Part shown: positions 54,833-63,056 of the stretch, one piece after another | How positions within the stretch are numbered: the stretch's first letter is position 1 | How the letters are laid out: every line of letters starts with the position of its first letter | Origin: Burkholderia ubonensis subsp. mesacidophila | Lineage (GTDB): Bacteria > Pseudomonadota > Gammaproteobacteria > Burkholderiales > Burkholderiaceae | Reading direction: 5' to 3' | Assembly (NCBI RefSeq): GCF_002097715.1 | Contig: NZ_CP020737.1 | Location: forward strand, 3,410,001 to 3,474,000 | DNA length: 64,000 nucleotides | The notes under the pieces: generated by a model | The model's input: the letters and a program-made list of their open reading frames with translations, nothing else | The model's database searches: none | Told to the model about the DNA's origin: nothing | Made by a program: the position numbers and the translations under genes

Positions 54833-56668
54833 ATGTCCGCCACCCCCGCCGCTCCCGATGCCGCCCGCACCGCGCGATTGATCGCGGATCGTGCGCTCGC
54901 CGCCGTGTTCCAGCCGATCGTCGACCTCGGCTCGGGCACGGTCATCGCCTATGAGGGCCTGATCCGCGGCCCGCGCGGCACCGACCTGGAGCCGCCCGCC
55001 GCACTGTTCGCGCAGGCGGCGCGCGAAGGCGCGACCATCGCGCTCGAACACGCGGCCGCCGTCACCTGCCTCGACGCGTTCGCCGCGCTCGGCTGCGACG
55101 GCAAGCTGTTCCTCAATTTCAGCGCGGGCGCGATCCTGCAGCTCGCGCGCGAACGCGAGCGCGCCCGCACGCTGCTCGAGCGCGCGCAGATCGCCGCCGA
55201 GCGCATCGTGATCGAGCTGACCGAGCAGAACGCGACGACCGATCTCGCGCAGGTCGCGCCGGCGGTCGCGTCGCTGCGCGACGCGGGCATCCAGTTCGCG
55301 CTCGACGACTACGGCACCGCGAACGCGAGCATGAACCTGTGGCTGCGCCTGCATCCCGACGTCGTGAAGATCGACCGCTTCTTCATCCACGACATCGCCC
55401 TCGATCCGCTGAAGTTCGAGGCGGTCAAGGCGATGCAGCACTTCGCGCACGCGAGCGGCGCGACGCTGATCGCCGAAGGCGTCGAGCACGAGCGCGACCT
55501 GATCGTCGTGCGCGACATGGGCATCTGCTGCGTGCAGGGCTTCCTGCTCGGCCGCCCGCATGCGCAGCCGGAGCGCGTCGTCACGCCCGCCGCGCGCGAC
55601 GCGATCCGCGCGCCGCACATCGCGGTGTTTCCGGATGCATCGCGCGCGGCCCGCCCGAGCGGCACGGTCGCCGCGAAGATGCTCGTCGCGGCGCCTGCGC
55701 TGCCGCGCGACGCGACCAGCAACGACGTGCTCGCGCTGTTCAACCGGATGCCCGAGCTGCACGCGGTCGCGCTCGTCGAGCACGAGCGGCCCGTCGCGCT
55801 CGTGAACCGCCGCAGCTTCATGGACCGCTTCGCGCTGCCGTACCACCGCGAGGTGTTCGGCAAGAAGCCGTGCCTGCAGTTCGCGAACGACGCGCCGCTG
55901 ATGATCGAGAACGCGACGACGGTGGAACAGCTCGCGCTGCTGCTCGCCAACAACGACCAGCGCTATCTCGCGGACGGCTTCGTGATCACCGAGCACGGCC
56001 GCTACGTCGGGCTCGGCACCGGCGAGAGCCTCGTGCGCGCGGTGACCGAGATGCGCATCGAGGCCGCGCGCTATGCGAACCCGCTGACGTTCCTGCCCGG
56101 CAACATCCCGATCAGCGCGCACATCGACCGGCTGCTCGCGCGCGACGCCGGGTTCCACGCGTGCTACGTCGACCTGAACCAGTTCAAGCCGTTCAACGAC
56201 CAGTACGGCTACTGGCAGGGCGACGAGGTGCTGAAGTACGCCGCGACCGTGCTGGCCGGCATCTGCGATCCGCAGCGGGACTTCCTCGGCCATGTCGGCG
56301 GCGACGATTTCCTGGTGCTGTTCCAGAGCGACGACTGGCGCGCGCGGACGGCGGCCGCGATCGGCCGCTTCAACGACGGCGCGCAGCGCTTCTACACGCT
56401 GACCGACCAGCGCGCGGGCGGCCTGCGCGGCGAGGACCGCCACGGCAACCCGGCGTTCTTCGGCTTCGTGACGATGGCGATCGGCGCGGTCGGCGTGCCG
56501 GCTGGCGCGCACCGCGCGATGCGCTACGGCAGCGACGAGATCGCGTCGGTCGCGGCGCTCGCGAAACGGCGCGCGAAGCAGCAGCCCGACGGGCTCGCGG
56601 TCGTCGATCTCGATGCGGGCCGCGCGGCGCTGCTCGCGCGCGGCGAACCACCCGCGGCGCCGCATTAG
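54833..56668 (+). CDS. c-di-GMP signalling protein, EAL-CBS-GGDEF
   Basis: The protein has 611 residues with three modules. The EAL domain (about 20-260) keeps IAYEGLIRGPRG (Gly for Ala of EAL), LFLNFSAGA, VIELTEQNA, ALDDYGTANAS, VKIDRFF, IAEGVEHERD and CVQGFLLGRP, so phosphodiesterase activity is likely. A tandem CBS pair (about 285-410) may sense a nucleotide. The C-terminal GGDEF domain (about 440-590) has HVGGDDFLVLF, with Asp in place of the fourth Glu and no RxxD inhibitory site in register. Start 54833 follows a GC-poor gap. The stop codon TAG (56666-56668) is part of the inverted-repeat end of the MITE-like element. Confidence 0.93.
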   Translation: MSATPAAPDAARTARLIADRALAAVFQPIVDLGSGTVIAYEGLIRGPRGTDLEPPAALFAQAAREGATIALEHAAAVTCLDAFAALGCDGKLFLNFSAGAILQLARERERARTLLERAQIAAERIVIELTEQNATTDLAQVAPAVASLRDAGIQFALDDYGTANASMNLWLRLHPDVVKIDRFFIHDIALDPLKFEAVKAMQHFAHASGATLIAEGVEHERDLIVVRDMGICCVQGFLLGRPHAQPERVVTPAARDAIRAPHIAVFPDASRAARPSGTVAAKMLVAAPALPRDATSNDVLALFNRMPELHAVALVEHERPVALVNRRSFMDRFALPYHREVFGKKPCLQFANDAPLMIENATTVEQLALLLANNDQRYLADGFVITEHGRYVGLGTGESLVRAVTEMRIEAARYANPLTFLPGNIPISAHIDRLLARDAGFHACYVDLNQFKPFNDQYGYWQGDEVLKYAATVLAGICDPQRDFLGHVGGDDFLVLFQSDDWRARTAAAIGRFNDGAQRFYTLTDQRAGGLRGEDRHGNPAFFGFVTMAIGAVGVPAGAHRAMRYGSDEIASVAALAKRRAKQQPDGLAVVDLDAGRAALLARGEPPAAPH

Positions 56669-56981
56669 AGCCTGTTCACGCTAATAACGGGCTTGCGCTG
56701 GCCGCCAGAAGGGCCGAGCGCAAGGAATGCGACGCAGCGAATACTGGACGTATTCGCAAGGAGCATGACGCGGCGATCGGCCCTTCTGGCGGCCAGCCCC
56801 AAGCAGGAATTTTTTAGTTACGGGAACGTGCCTTGCCGGCCGCATTGCGGCGTCGCGCGTCGCTTGTTTGGCTCGGCCAAACGGCGCTCCTTCCTCCTTG
56901 CACGCGCCCAAAGGAAGTCCCCTTGGGGGACGGCCGGCAAGGCACGTTCGCAAGCCCGTTATTAGCGTGAACAGGCCCTAA
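56665..56981. mobile_element. 317-bp MITE-like element with 33-bp inverted termini
   Basis: The two ends, 56665-56697 and 56949-56981, are inverted copies of each other over 33 bp with one mismatch; each starts TTAGRGCCTGTTCACG. Internally, a 20-bp perfect inverted repeat (56698-56717 with 56777-56796) abuts the left end and encloses a GCGAATAC/GTATTCGC hairpin. An 18-bp perfect inverted repeat (56825-56842 with 56931-56948) abuts the right end and encloses GTTTGGC-TCG-GCCAAAC. No ORF of family character is inside. TA dinucleotides flank the GRGCCTG ends, suggesting a TA target as used by IS5/IS427- or IS630-type transposases. A degenerate single end occurs at 26891-26931. Confidence 0.85.
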
Positions 56982-57163
56982 CCGCGACGCGCGGACACCT
57001 TGCCTTTCGTCGCGCCTGTTTAGTATTTTTAGTAAAAGCGTCGACGTAGATTAGTGCTTTAAATTCGCGGATTTACGGGTATTCCCCGGCAATCTGGCGC
57101 GATTTTCCCGTTACGTTTTACTATACAATCGCCGTCACCCTAAACAAACCGGATTTCCGAACG

Positions 57164-58183
57164 ATGGGCACCACCATTCGCGACGTGGCGCGGGCGGCAG
57201 AGGTCTCGATCGGCACCGTGTCCCGCGCGCTGAAGAACCAGCCCGGCCTGTCCGAAGCCACTCGCGCGCGCATCGTCGAGATCGCGCAGCGCCTCGGCTA
57301 CGATCCCGCGCAACTGCGGCCGCGCATCCGCCGGCTCACCTTCCTGCTGCACCGCCAGCACAACCGCTTTCCCGCCAGCCCGTTCTTCTCGCACGTGCTG
57401 CACGGCGTCGAGGACGCGTGCCGCGAGCGCGGCATCGTGCCGACGCTCCTGACCGTCGGCCCGAACGACGACGTGCTGCGCCAGATGCGCCCGCACGCGC
57501 CGGACGCGATCGCGGTGGCCGGCTTCATGGAGCCGGAGACGATCGAGGCGCTCGCCGCGACCGGCCGCCCGCTCGTGCTGATCGACCTGTGGGCGCCCGG
57601 GCTGCGCTCGGTCAACATCGACAACGCGACCGGCGCGGCGCTCGCGATGCGCCATCTGCTGGCCACCGGCCGCACGCGCATCGCGTTCATCGGCGGCTCG
57701 CCCGCGCACTACAGCATCACGCAGCGCGCGATCGGCTACCGGCGCGCGTTCTTCGAAGCCGGGCGGCTCTTCGACCCGGCCTACGAAGTGACGATCGACG
57801 CCGGGCTCGACCCGGACACCGGCGCCGCGCGCGCGATGCAGCAGCTGCTCGACGCGCCGGGCCCGCGCCCGGACGCGGTGTTCGCGTACAACGACGCGGC
57901 CGCGCTCGCCGCGCAGCGCGTGTGCATCGCGCGCGGGCTGCGGGTGCCGGACGACATCGCGATCGTCGGCTTCGACGACATCCCCGCCGCCGCGCATGCG
58001 AGCCCGCCCCTCACGACGCTCGCCGTCGACAAGGCAGCGCTCGGCCGCCGCGGCGTCGAGCTGCTGCTGGCCGAATCCCCCGAACACACCGAGGTCTGCC
58101 TGCCCGTCGAGCTGATCGTGCGGGCCAGCAGCCGGCCCGCCGCGACGCGGGCGCCCGTCACCGCCACGAGCACCGAATCATGA
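57164..58183 (+). CDS. LacI-family transcriptional regulator
   Basis: The protein has 339 residues. The helix-turn-helix and hinge read TIRDVARAAEVSIGTVSRALKNQPGLSEATRARIVEIAQRLGY, the LacI pattern. The periplasmic-binding-like domain includes VNIDNATGAALAMRHLLATG and DIAIVGFDDIPAA. Its stop overlaps the mannose isomerase gene (ATGA), so regulator and enzymes form one operon, and autoregulation by the sugar is likely. TTTTAGTAAAA about 57023-57033 is a symmetrical candidate operator; TACAAT at 57124-57129 is a possible -10. Confidence 0.94.
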   Translation: MGTTIRDVARAAEVSIGTVSRALKNQPGLSEATRARIVEIAQRLGYDPAQLRPRIRRLTFLLHRQHNRFPASPFFSHVLHGVEDACRERGIVPTLLTVGPNDDVLRQMRPHAPDAIAVAGFMEPETIEALAATGRPLVLIDLWAPGLRSVNIDNATGAALAMRHLLATGRTRIAFIGGSPAHYSITQRAIGYRRAFFEAGRLFDPAYEVTIDAGLDPDTGAARAMQQLLDAPGPRPDAVFAYNDAAALAAQRVCIARGLRVPDDIAIVGFDDIPAAAHASPPLTTLAVDKAALGRRGVELLLAESPEHTEVCLPVELIVRASSRPAATRAPVTATSTES

Positions 58184-59460
58184 CTACGCCCCCGGCCCAA
58201 CCCGCCCCGGCGACGCCGGCCGCGCACGCCCATCCGGCCCCGTTCGTCGCGAGCTTCCGCGATCCGTCGTTCCTGCTGTCGCACGTCGAGGACACGCTGC
58301 GCTTCTATGCACCGAACGCGCTCGATCCGACCGGCGGCTTCTACCACTACTTCCGCGACGACGGCAGCGTGTACAACCGCACGTCGCGGCACCTCGTCAG
58401 CAGTTGCCGGTTCGTCTTCAACTACGCGATGGCGTACCGGCATTTCGGCGATCCGCGCCATCTCGAATACACGCGCCACGGGCTGCGCTTCCTGCGCGAC
58501 GCGCACTGGGACGACGCGCTGCAGGGCTACGACTGGGAACTCGACTGGCGCGACGGCGCGAAGCGCGCGACGCTCGACGGCACGCGCCACTGCTACGGCC
58601 TCGCGTTCGTGCTGCTCGCCGCCGCGCACGCGACGATGGCCGGCGTCGACGAGGCGCGGCCGCTGATCGCCGCGACCTACGAACTCGCCGAGCACCGTTT
58701 CTGGGACGCCGCCGCGGGCCTCTACGCGGACGACGCGACACCGAACTGGATCGTGTCGAGCTACCGCGGCCAGAACGCGAACATGCACATGACCGAGGCG
58801 CTGCTCGCCGCGTACGAGGCGACCGGCCACCTCACCTACCTCGACCGCGCGGAAAAGCTCGCGACGCACGTCACGCGGCGCCAGGCGGCGCTGTCGGGCG
58901 GCCTCGTGTGGGAGCACTATCACGCGGACTGGTCGGTCGACTGGGACTACAACAAGGAAGACAGCTCGAACATCTTCCGGCCCTGGGGCTTCCAGCCGGG
59001 GCACCAGACCGAGTGGGCGAAGCTGCTGCTGATCCTCGAGCGGCACCGCCCGCTCGACTGGCTCGCGCCGCGCGCGGCCGAGCTGTTCGACGCGGCGCTC
59101 GCGCACGCGTGGGACGCCGATCACGGCGGGCTCTGCTACGGCTTCGGCCCCGACTTCACGATCTGCGATCACAACAAGTATTTCTGGGTGCAGGCGGAAT
59201 CGTTCGCGGCGGCCGCGATGCTCGGCGCGCGCACCGGCGCCGAACGCTACTGGGACTCGTACGACGAGATCTGGCGCTACAGCTGGGCGCATTTCGTCGA
59301 TCACCGCTACGGCGCGTGGTACCGGATCCTGACCTGCGACAACCGCAAGTACAGCGACGAGAAGAGCCCCGCCGGCAAGACCGACTACCACACGATGGGC
59401 GCGTGCTACGACGTGCTCGCGACGCTCGCGCGCACGGCGCGCAGCGAACCGACGCAATGA
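58180..59460 (+). CDS. AGE-family sugar isomerase, probable D-mannose isomerase
   Basis: The protein has 426 residues, an (alpha/alpha)6 barrel of the N-acyl-D-glucosamine 2-epimerase family, YihS/mannose-isomerase branch. Active-site residues are visible: Arg in NRTSRHLVSSCRF, the His-x-x-Glu of GFQPGHQTEWAKLL (matching H248/E251 of E. coli YihS) and a C-terminal His in TDYHTMGACYD. It should interconvert D-mannose and D-fructose without a cofactor. It is followed by a PfkB kinase with a four-base overlap, which would phosphorylate the fructose. ATG 58180 overlaps the LacI stop. Confidence 0.9.
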   Translation: MTTPPAQPAPATPAAHAHPAPFVASFRDPSFLLSHVEDTLRFYAPNALDPTGGFYHYFRDDGSVYNRTSRHLVSSCRFVFNYAMAYRHFGDPRHLEYTRHGLRFLRDAHWDDALQGYDWELDWRDGAKRATLDGTRHCYGLAFVLLAAAHATMAGVDEARPLIAATYELAEHRFWDAAAGLYADDATPNWIVSSYRGQNANMHMTEALLAAYEATGHLTYLDRAEKLATHVTRRQAALSGGLVWEHYHADWSVDWDYNKEDSSNIFRPWGFQPGHQTEWAKLLLILERHRPLDWLAPRAAELFDAALAHAWDADHGGLCYGFGPDFTICDHNKYFWVQAESFAAAAMLGARTGAERYWDSYDEIWRYSWAHFVDHRYGAWYRILTCDNRKYSDEKSPAGKTDYHTMGACYDVLATLARTARSEPTQ

Positions 59461-60365
59461 CGGGCGGCGGCTTTCCGGCGTTCGTGTCCGCCGGCGACAT
59501 CCTGACCGACATGGTGCGCGCGGGCGGCGCGCACTGGACCTCGGTGCCGGGCGGCGCCGGCTGGAACGTCGCGCGCGCGGTCGCGCGGCTCGGCGTGCCG
59601 AGCGCGCTCGCCGGCGCGATCGGCGAGGACTGCTTCTCCGACACGCTGTGGCGCGCGAGCGAAGCGGCCGGGCTCGACCTGCGGTTCCTGCAGCGCGTCG
59701 CGCGCCCGCCGCTGCTCGCGATCGTCCACGAGACGCGGCCGCCCGCGTATTTCTTCATCGGCGAAGCGAGCGCCGATCTCGCGTTCGACCCGAAGCGGCT
59801 GCCGGCCGGCTGGGCCGATCACGTGAAATGGGCGCACTTCGGCTGCATCAGCCTCGTGCGCGAGCCGCTCGCGGGCACGCTGATCGCGCTCGCAGCCGAG
59901 CTGCATGCGCGCGGCGTGAAGATCAGCTTCGATCCGAATTACCGGAACCTGATGACGGCCGCGTACCGGCCGACGCTCGAGAAGATGGCCGGCCTCGCGG
60001 ACCTGATCAAGGCGTCCGACGAAGACCTGCGGCACCTGTTCGGCGGCAGCGAGGACGCTGCGATCGCAGCGCTGCGCGCGCTGAATCCGCGCGCGGCGCT
60101 GCTCGTCACACGCGGCGCGGACACCGCGACGCTGTACGCGGACGGCGCCACGCATGAAGCGCGCCCGCCGCGCGTCGAAGTGGCCGACACGGTCGGCGCG
60201 GGCGACGCGTCGATCGGCGGGATGCTGTTCAGCCTGATGGCGGCGCCGCAGCGGCCGTGGCCGGCGCACCTTGCGTTCGCGCTCGCCGCGGGCGCCGCCG
60301 CGTGCCGCCACACCGGCGCGCACGCGCCGACGCTCGACGAGGTGGTCGCGCTGCTGGAGGGCTGA
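59457..60365 (+). CDS. PfkB-family carbohydrate kinase, probable fructokinase
   Basis: The protein has 302 residues. PfkB motif 1 appears as PGGAGWNVARAVARLG and motif 2 as VEVADTVGAGDASIGGML, with the catalytic Asp in GAGD. SFDPNYRNLM and LLVTRGADTATLY are typical of fructokinase/ribokinase relatives. With the upstream mannose isomerase it completes a route mannose to fructose to fructose-6-phosphate. It overlaps that gene by four bases. No transporter is in the operon. Confidence 0.92.
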   Translation: MTGGGFPAFVSAGDILTDMVRAGGAHWTSVPGGAGWNVARAVARLGVPSALAGAIGEDCFSDTLWRASEAAGLDLRFLQRVARPPLLAIVHETRPPAYFFIGEASADLAFDPKRLPAGWADHVKWAHFGCISLVREPLAGTLIALAAELHARGVKISFDPNYRNLMTAAYRPTLEKMAGLADLIKASDEDLRHLFGGSEDAAIAALRALNPRAALLVTRGADTATLYADGATHEARPPRVEVADTVGAGDASIGGMLFSLMAAPQRPWPAHLAFALAAGAAACRHTGAHAPTLDEVVALLEG

Positions 60366-60585
60366 CGCGGGAAGCACCACATGGCGCGTTCGAGCTTTCA
60401 GGCGTTGCCAAACAATAAATAGAGTGCACGTGCTCATGCAACACGTTGCCGACGACGGCGAGCAATCGGCCAATGAAAGATCAGGCAAAACCGAACGCGC
60501 GCGACATGGCCAGGACCCAGAGCATTCGATTAATCCAACCGGAACGGCAAAGCATGGAAGCCGTGCCGAATGGTGTATATTCGGC

Positions 60586-60597
60586 GTTATTCATAAC
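60586..60597. promoter_or_regulatory. GTTAT-TC-ATAAC palindrome before the unknown gene
   Basis: GTTAT and ATAAC flank a 2-nt centre, 18 bp upstream of the start at 60615 in AT-richer DNA (TATATT at 60575-60580 nearby is a possible -10). It may be an operator. Confidence 0.4.
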
Positions 60598-60614
60598 TAT
60601 CCGATTATATTGAG

Positions 60615-61076
60615 ATGAAAGCATGCAAAGGATTTTATCCGGCTTTGAAAGAAAACATGGCGTCGCTGGGCCTGCCAGTACCATCGAGCCTGTTTGAATC
60701 GCAGCAAATGGCGATCGGAACGCTGACAACGCTTCTGAGCACCTTAAAATCGCTTGGCACCGGCGCCACGGTAGGCGAGTTGATTGCTGCCACAACTGGT
60801 TTGGAAAAACTGCTGGTACTGTCTTCAATTGGAGCGTCTTATTACATTGGAGCTTTGATTGGCAGCATGATCGTTGCCACCGACGAATCATTGGCTTGCT
60901 CGAATAAAACCGTGTCCACAATCTCAAAAATACAACTTTGGGCGGGACGCAATGGTCTGCCAGTCCCGACCGAAATATACTATTTGATTGCACGCCATCC
61001 CGAAATTCTGAATCCCTCGATCAATTCGCGCGCTTACGCAGGTCGGGCCCGCGTATTTGGACGAGCCGCAGCATGA
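60615..61076 (+). CDS. unknown protein with a hydrophobic segment, AT-richer
   Basis: The protein has 153 residues. I do not recognise a family with certainty. The N-terminal part (MKACKGFYPALKENMASLGL) is mixed helical, a central segment (LEKLLVLSSIGASYYIGALI, then GSMIVAT) is long and hydrophobic enough for one membrane helix or hairpin, and the C-terminus is basic (INSRAYAGRARVFGRAAA). Base composition is much more AT-rich than flanking genes, suggesting transfer. It overlaps the next small gene by four bases. Such small membrane proteins in Burkholderia are sometimes immunity proteins; that is speculation here, as no effector gene is adjacent. Ribosome-binding site is weak (TTGAG). Confidence 0.7.
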   Translation: MKACKGFYPALKENMASLGLPVPSSLFESQQMAIGTLTTLLSTLKSLGTGATVGELIAATTGLEKLLVLSSIGASYYIGALIGSMIVATDESLACSNKTVSTISKIQLWAGRNGLPVPTEIYYLIARHPEILNPSINSRAYAGRARVFGRAAA

Positions 61077-61273
61077 GCCGGCTCCGCGATCGGCTTGAGT
61101 TAATCGCAGCAGCGGTTTTTGCATCTGGCGTCGCGTGGGCCACGCTGCACTACGCAGGCCAGTGGTACTTTCCACTGGCGACGACGATCGCGTTTGCCGC
61201 GCTGATGGCGGAAAACGGTAGGCTGAAGAAACGTCTGCGCGAACTGGAAGCGCCACCGCGTGCCGAGAAGTGA
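61073..61273 (+). CDS. small membrane protein, unknown
   Basis: This 66-residue protein has a hydrophobic stretch LELIAAAVFASGVAWATLHYA and a second, shorter one (YFPLATTIAFAALMA), then a charged tail NGRLKKRLRELEAPPRAEK, so a helical hairpin with both ends inside is likely. It overlaps the preceding unknown gene by ATGA, implying they act together. No family recognised. Confidence 0.65.
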   Translation: MSRLRDRLELIAAAVFASGVAWATLHYAGQWYFPLATTIAFAALMAENGRLKKRLRELEAPPRAEK

Positions 61274-61407
61274 CGATCGGGAGATCACTGGCCACGCATC
61301 TCGAATGCCGTCGCGCGGACCGCGCAGCGTCACACACAGCCGCACGAACCGCTGTACATGTTGCGGCGCGGTGCTACGATGAAGTGTCCTTTTGCGGGAG
61401 AGGCATC

Positions 61408-61629
61408 ATGGACACCAACACGTTCACGAAGGGCATCTACACGGCCAAGGCGCATACCCGGCACGCCGGCCACGGCCAGTTCCAGGGCTATGTGATCCTG
61501 AGCCGGGACGAAGGGGAGGCCCCCGACAACACGGTGTACGACGTCGGCAGCACGAGCCCGAACGAGGAAGAGGCGTTCAACGAAGCGAAGGCGCTCGCCC
61601 ATCGCATCCTTGGCGAGATCGAGCTGTGA
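61408..61629 (+). CDS. small conserved hypothetical protein
   Basis: The protein has 73 residues, cytoplasmic, with no signal or membrane segment. FTKGIYTAKAHTRHAGHGQFQGYVILSRDEG and the acidic C-terminal helix NEEEAFNEAKALAHRILGEIEL suggest a small beta-sheet followed by a helix. GGGAGAGGCATC precedes ATG, a good ribosome-binding site. I know of similar hypothetical proteins in Burkholderia but no function. Confidence 0.8.
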   Translation: MDTNTFTKGIYTAKAHTRHAGHGQFQGYVILSRDEGEAPDNTVYDVGSTSPNEEEAFNEAKALAHRILGEIEL

Positions 61630-61642
61630 CGCGCACAGCGCG

Positions 61643-61837
61643 TCAGACGAGCCGCGCCACCATCGACACCAGCATCGTGATCACCAGCGTCGACATGAAC
61701 GGAAACGGGTAGCGCCGCCCGCCAAGCGTCAGCGTCACGTCGCCGGGCAGCCGTCCGACGCCCAGCTTGCCGAGCCACGGCCAGCAGCGCGTGAGGATCA
61801 TCACCGCGACGAATGACGCCATCAGCCAGCGCAGCAT
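61643..61837 (-). CDS. DUF2905 family small membrane protein
   Basis: The protein has 64 residues with two hydrophobic helices (MLRWLMASFVAVMILTRCWPW and STLVITMLVSMVARLV) linked by LGRLPGDVTLTLGGRRYPFP, specifically the LPGD and YPFP motifs that define DUF2905. Inner-membrane, function unknown. It follows the MidA gene by 12 bp on the minus strand and is probably co-transcribed with it. Confidence 0.92.
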   Translation of the reverse strand: MLRWLMASFVAVMILTRCWPWLGKLGVGRLPGDVTLTLGGRRYPFPFMSTLVITMLVSMVARLV

Positions 61838-61849
61838 CGGCCGTTCCCG

Positions 61850-63043
61850 TCAGAGCGCGTGCGAGCGGTCGCCGCGCGCGAACGCGTCGAGCGTGCCGTC
61901 GAGCCCGCGCGAGAACGCGATCACCTTGAACAGCTCGCCCATCTCCGCTTCCGAGATCAGCTTCTGCACCGCGTTCGCGGCGGGCAGGAACGCGTGGACG
62001 TCGGACGGGTCGATCGCGGCGAGCGCCTCGGTGATGCCGGCATTGAGCAGGAAGCGCGCCTGCGACGTGTAGCCGAGCAGGTCCGCGCCGGTCGCGACGC
62101 CGGCCTCGTAGATCCCCGAGAATTCGACGTGCGCGGTGATGTCCTGCAGCCCCGGATAGAGGAACGGGTCGTCGTGCGCGCGGTGCCGGTAGTGGCACAT
62201 CAGGGTGCCGCGGTCGCGCTGCGGATGGTAGTACTCGTGCGCGGGGAAACCGTAGTCGACCAGCAGCACCGCGCCGCGCGCGAGCATCGTGCAGACGGTG
62301 CGGGTGAACGCGAGCGCCGCCTCGTGCGTCTCGGCCACGTAGCCGTCGCTCACGCCGTCGAGCGTGGCGAGCGCCGGCGGCACGTCGGCCGGCGCGGCCG
62401 GCCGGTCCTCGAACACGAACGCCTGCCGCGCGTCGAGCGCGACGCCGCGCTCGCGCCACGCGCCGTCCGCCTTCGCGAACAGCCGCACCGGCATCGCGTC
62501 GAGCACCTCGTTGCCGACCACGACGCCCTCGAAGCGCTCGGGCAGCGCGTCGAGCCAGCGCACCTTCGACGCGAGGCCGGGCGCAGCCGCCGCGAGCGTG
62601 TCGCGCTGCCGCTCGCGCAGCTCGCCGGACAGGTCGACAATCAGGTATTCGTCGAGTTCGGCTGCGAGCGCGTCGAGCGCCGCGAGCAGCCCCGCCGCGA
62701 GCTTGCCGGTGCCCGCGCCGAATTCCATCACGCGGCGCGTGCCGCTCGCCGCGAGCGCCTGCGCGACGGGCCGCGCGAGCGTCTGCGCGAACAGCGGCGA
62801 CAGCTCGGGCGCGGTGACGAAGTCGCTGCCGTCGTCGGCGCGGCGGCCGAACTTGCGGGCGCCGCCGCTGTAGTAGCCGAGACCGGGCGCGTACAGCGCG
62901 CGCTCCATGAAGCGGTCGAACGGCAGCCAGCCGCCGGCCGCCGCGATCTCGTCGCGCAGTTGCGCGGCGAGGGTTTCGGACTGCGCGAGCGCGTCGGGGC
63001 CGGGAGCAGGTAAACTAGCGGGTTCGTGAGCTTTCGGGTTCAT
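61850..63043 (-). CDS. SAM-dependent methyltransferase, MidA/NDUFAF7-like
   Basis: This 397-residue protein belongs to the DUF185/MidA family, homologous to the mitochondrial NDUFAF7 that methylates an arginine of a complex I subunit. ALYAPGLGYYSGGARKFGRRADDGSDFVTAPELSPLF is the signature N-terminal stretch, and VMEFGAGTGKLAAGLL is the SAM-binding loop. VVVGNEVLDAMPVRLF and VLLVDYGFPAHEYYHPQRDRGTLMCHYRH follow as expected. In bacteria its substrate is not established. It diverges from the SDR gene with only 13 bp between starts. GTA-rich DNA between the two starts gives little room for separate promoters. Confidence 0.92.
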   Translation of the reverse strand: MNPKAHEPASLPAPGPDALAQSETLAAQLRDEIAAAGGWLPFDRFMERALYAPGLGYYSGGARKFGRRADDGSDFVTAPELSPLFAQTLARPVAQALAASGTRRVMEFGAGTGKLAAGLLAALDALAAELDEYLIVDLSGELRERQRDTLAAAAPGLASKVRWLDALPERFEGVVVGNEVLDAMPVRLFAKADGAWRERGVALDARQAFVFEDRPAAPADVPPALATLDGVSDGYVAETHEAALAFTRTVCTMLARGAVLLVDYGFPAHEYYHPQRDRGTLMCHYRHRAHDDPFLYPGLQDITAHVEFSGIYEAGVATGADLLGYTSQARFLLNAGITEALAAIDPSDVHAFLPAANAVQKLISEAEMGELFKVIAFSRGLDGTLDAFARGDRSHAL

Positions 63044-63056
63044 CCCGGCATTGTAA

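Noticed and set aside
61270..61407. N-terminal extension of the 73-residue hypothetical protein
   Set aside because: No ribosome-binding site at 61270, while a good one precedes 61408; the extension overlaps the preceding small membrane gene's stop.
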